Assembly: GCA_040080145.1 (NCBI GenBank)
Contig: JBEBJA010000179.1
Span: 1-6,561 of the forward strand
Length of the DNA: 6,561 bases
From: JANXVY01 sp040080145
Lineage (GTDB): Bacteria > Pseudomonadota > Alphaproteobacteria > Rhizobiales > Hyphomicrobiaceae
Direction: 5' to 3'
The notes under the pieces were generated by a model. The model searched no databases. It saw nothing but the letters and a program-made list of their open reading frames with translations, and had not been told where the DNA came from. Shown piece after piece: positions 6,159 through 6,561 of the stretch. Both the position numbers and the translations under genes were made by a program. Within the stretch, counting starts at the first letter, position 1, and the number at the start of each line of letters is the position of its first letter.

Positions 6159-6561
6159 CGGGTGGTCGGCATCTGGTCATTTTTGCGCGCATTCCGCAGG
6201 CGGGGCGCGGGAAGCGGCGGCTGGCGGCTGGCGTGGGAGATGTTCAAGCGGTGCGGTTTTCGCGGGTGCGGCTGGCGGTGCTGTCGGCGCGGCTGGCGCG
6301 CGATCCACGATGGACCACGTGGATCGCGGTGACGCCTGAGGGGGCAGGTCCGCGGCCGCGCGGGGTGCGCATCGTCGGGCAGGGTCGCGGTGATCTTGGT
6401 GCGCGGATGGGTCGGGTGTTCGAGACCTTGCCGCTGGGACCGATGGTGATTATCGGCAGCGATTGTCCGGCGGTAGGGGCTGCGCATATTGCGCGGGCGT
6501 TTGAGGCGCTGGGTGGCCGTCGAGCCGTGTTTGGGCCGGCGAGCGATGGCGGGTATTGGCT
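6155..6561 (+). CDS. TIGR04282-type (DUF2064) glycosyl/nucleotidyl transferase (3' partial)
   Basis: The first 135 residues are present; the frame is open to the window end. The family is a GT-A/CofC-like fold that usually sits next to TIGR04283 genes. The N-terminus reads HLVIFARIPQAGRGKRRLA (6-24), the nucleotide-binding loop of the family, with Arg where relatives commonly have Thr in the KTRL block. Further along are GRGDLGARMGRVFE (77-90), VIIGSDCP (97-104) and FGPASDGGYW (126-135), all typical. About a third of a usual 200-residue protein is missing. The ATG at 6155 overlaps the previous stop by 4 nt, and ACGAG at 6140-6144 may be its ribosome site. The expected role is sugar or nucleotide transfer in the same pathway as the TIGR04283 neighbour; the exact substrate is unknown. 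Confidence 0.87.
   Translation, partial: MTGGRHLVIFARIPQAGRGKRRLAAGVGDVQAVRFSRVRLAVLSARLARDPRWTTWIAVTPEGAGPRPRGVRIVGQGRGDLGARMGRVFETLPLGPMVIIGSDCPAVGAAHIARAFEALGGRRAVFGPASDGGYW

Overview
The window is a dense run of seven genes, all on the + strand, in GC-rich DNA that strongly prefers GCG, GTG, CTG and GGG codons. Five of the six gene junctions use short spacings, and five of those are 4-nt ATGA stop/start overlaps. The composition, the protein flavours and a C-run/G-run palindrome between genes suggest an alphaproteobacterium, most likely a sphingomonad. That assignment is inference; no rRNA or other marker gene is present.

Region by region: (1) 1-1413, a multi-pass GT-C-type glycosyltransferase, 5'-partial, carrying an in-frame 15-bp tandem repeat; (2) 1410-2138, a cytosolic GT2 glycosyltransferase of the dolichyl/polyprenyl-phosphate sugar synthase type, overlapping gene 1 by 4 nt; (3) a 141-bp gap, then 2280-3242, a radical SAM protein with a cysteine-rich C-terminus; (4) a 125-bp gap containing a GC-rich hairpin, then 3368-4798, a mercuric-reductase-like flavin disulfide oxidoreductase; (5) 4795-5490, a TVP38/TMEM64 (SNARE-associated, DedA-like) membrane protein; (6) 5487-6158, a TIGR04283-type GT2; (7) 6155 to the window end, a TIGR04282-type (DUF2064) nucleotidyl/glycosyl transferase, 3'-partial. 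Genes 4-7 are all linked by 4-nt overlaps and almost certainly share one transcript.

The last two families are known as companions of a radical SAM enzyme in the 'rSAM/selenodomain' neighbourhood, which current annotation labels arsenosugar biosynthesis. The radical SAM protein here is a different one: it lacks the recognisable layout of ArsS, and no ArsM-type methyltransferase lies in the window. Genes 1 and 2 fit a lipid-linked sugar route, in which gene 2 charges a polyprenyl phosphate with a hexose and gene 1 transfers it on the periplasmic face. The working picture is a modification pathway that combines radical chemistry, a flavin disulfide reductase, a membrane transporter-like protein and four sugar-handling enzymes. 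Its product cannot be read from the sequence.

No RNA genes, insertion sequences or CRISPR arrays were seen, and there is no gene-free stretch longer than 141 bases.
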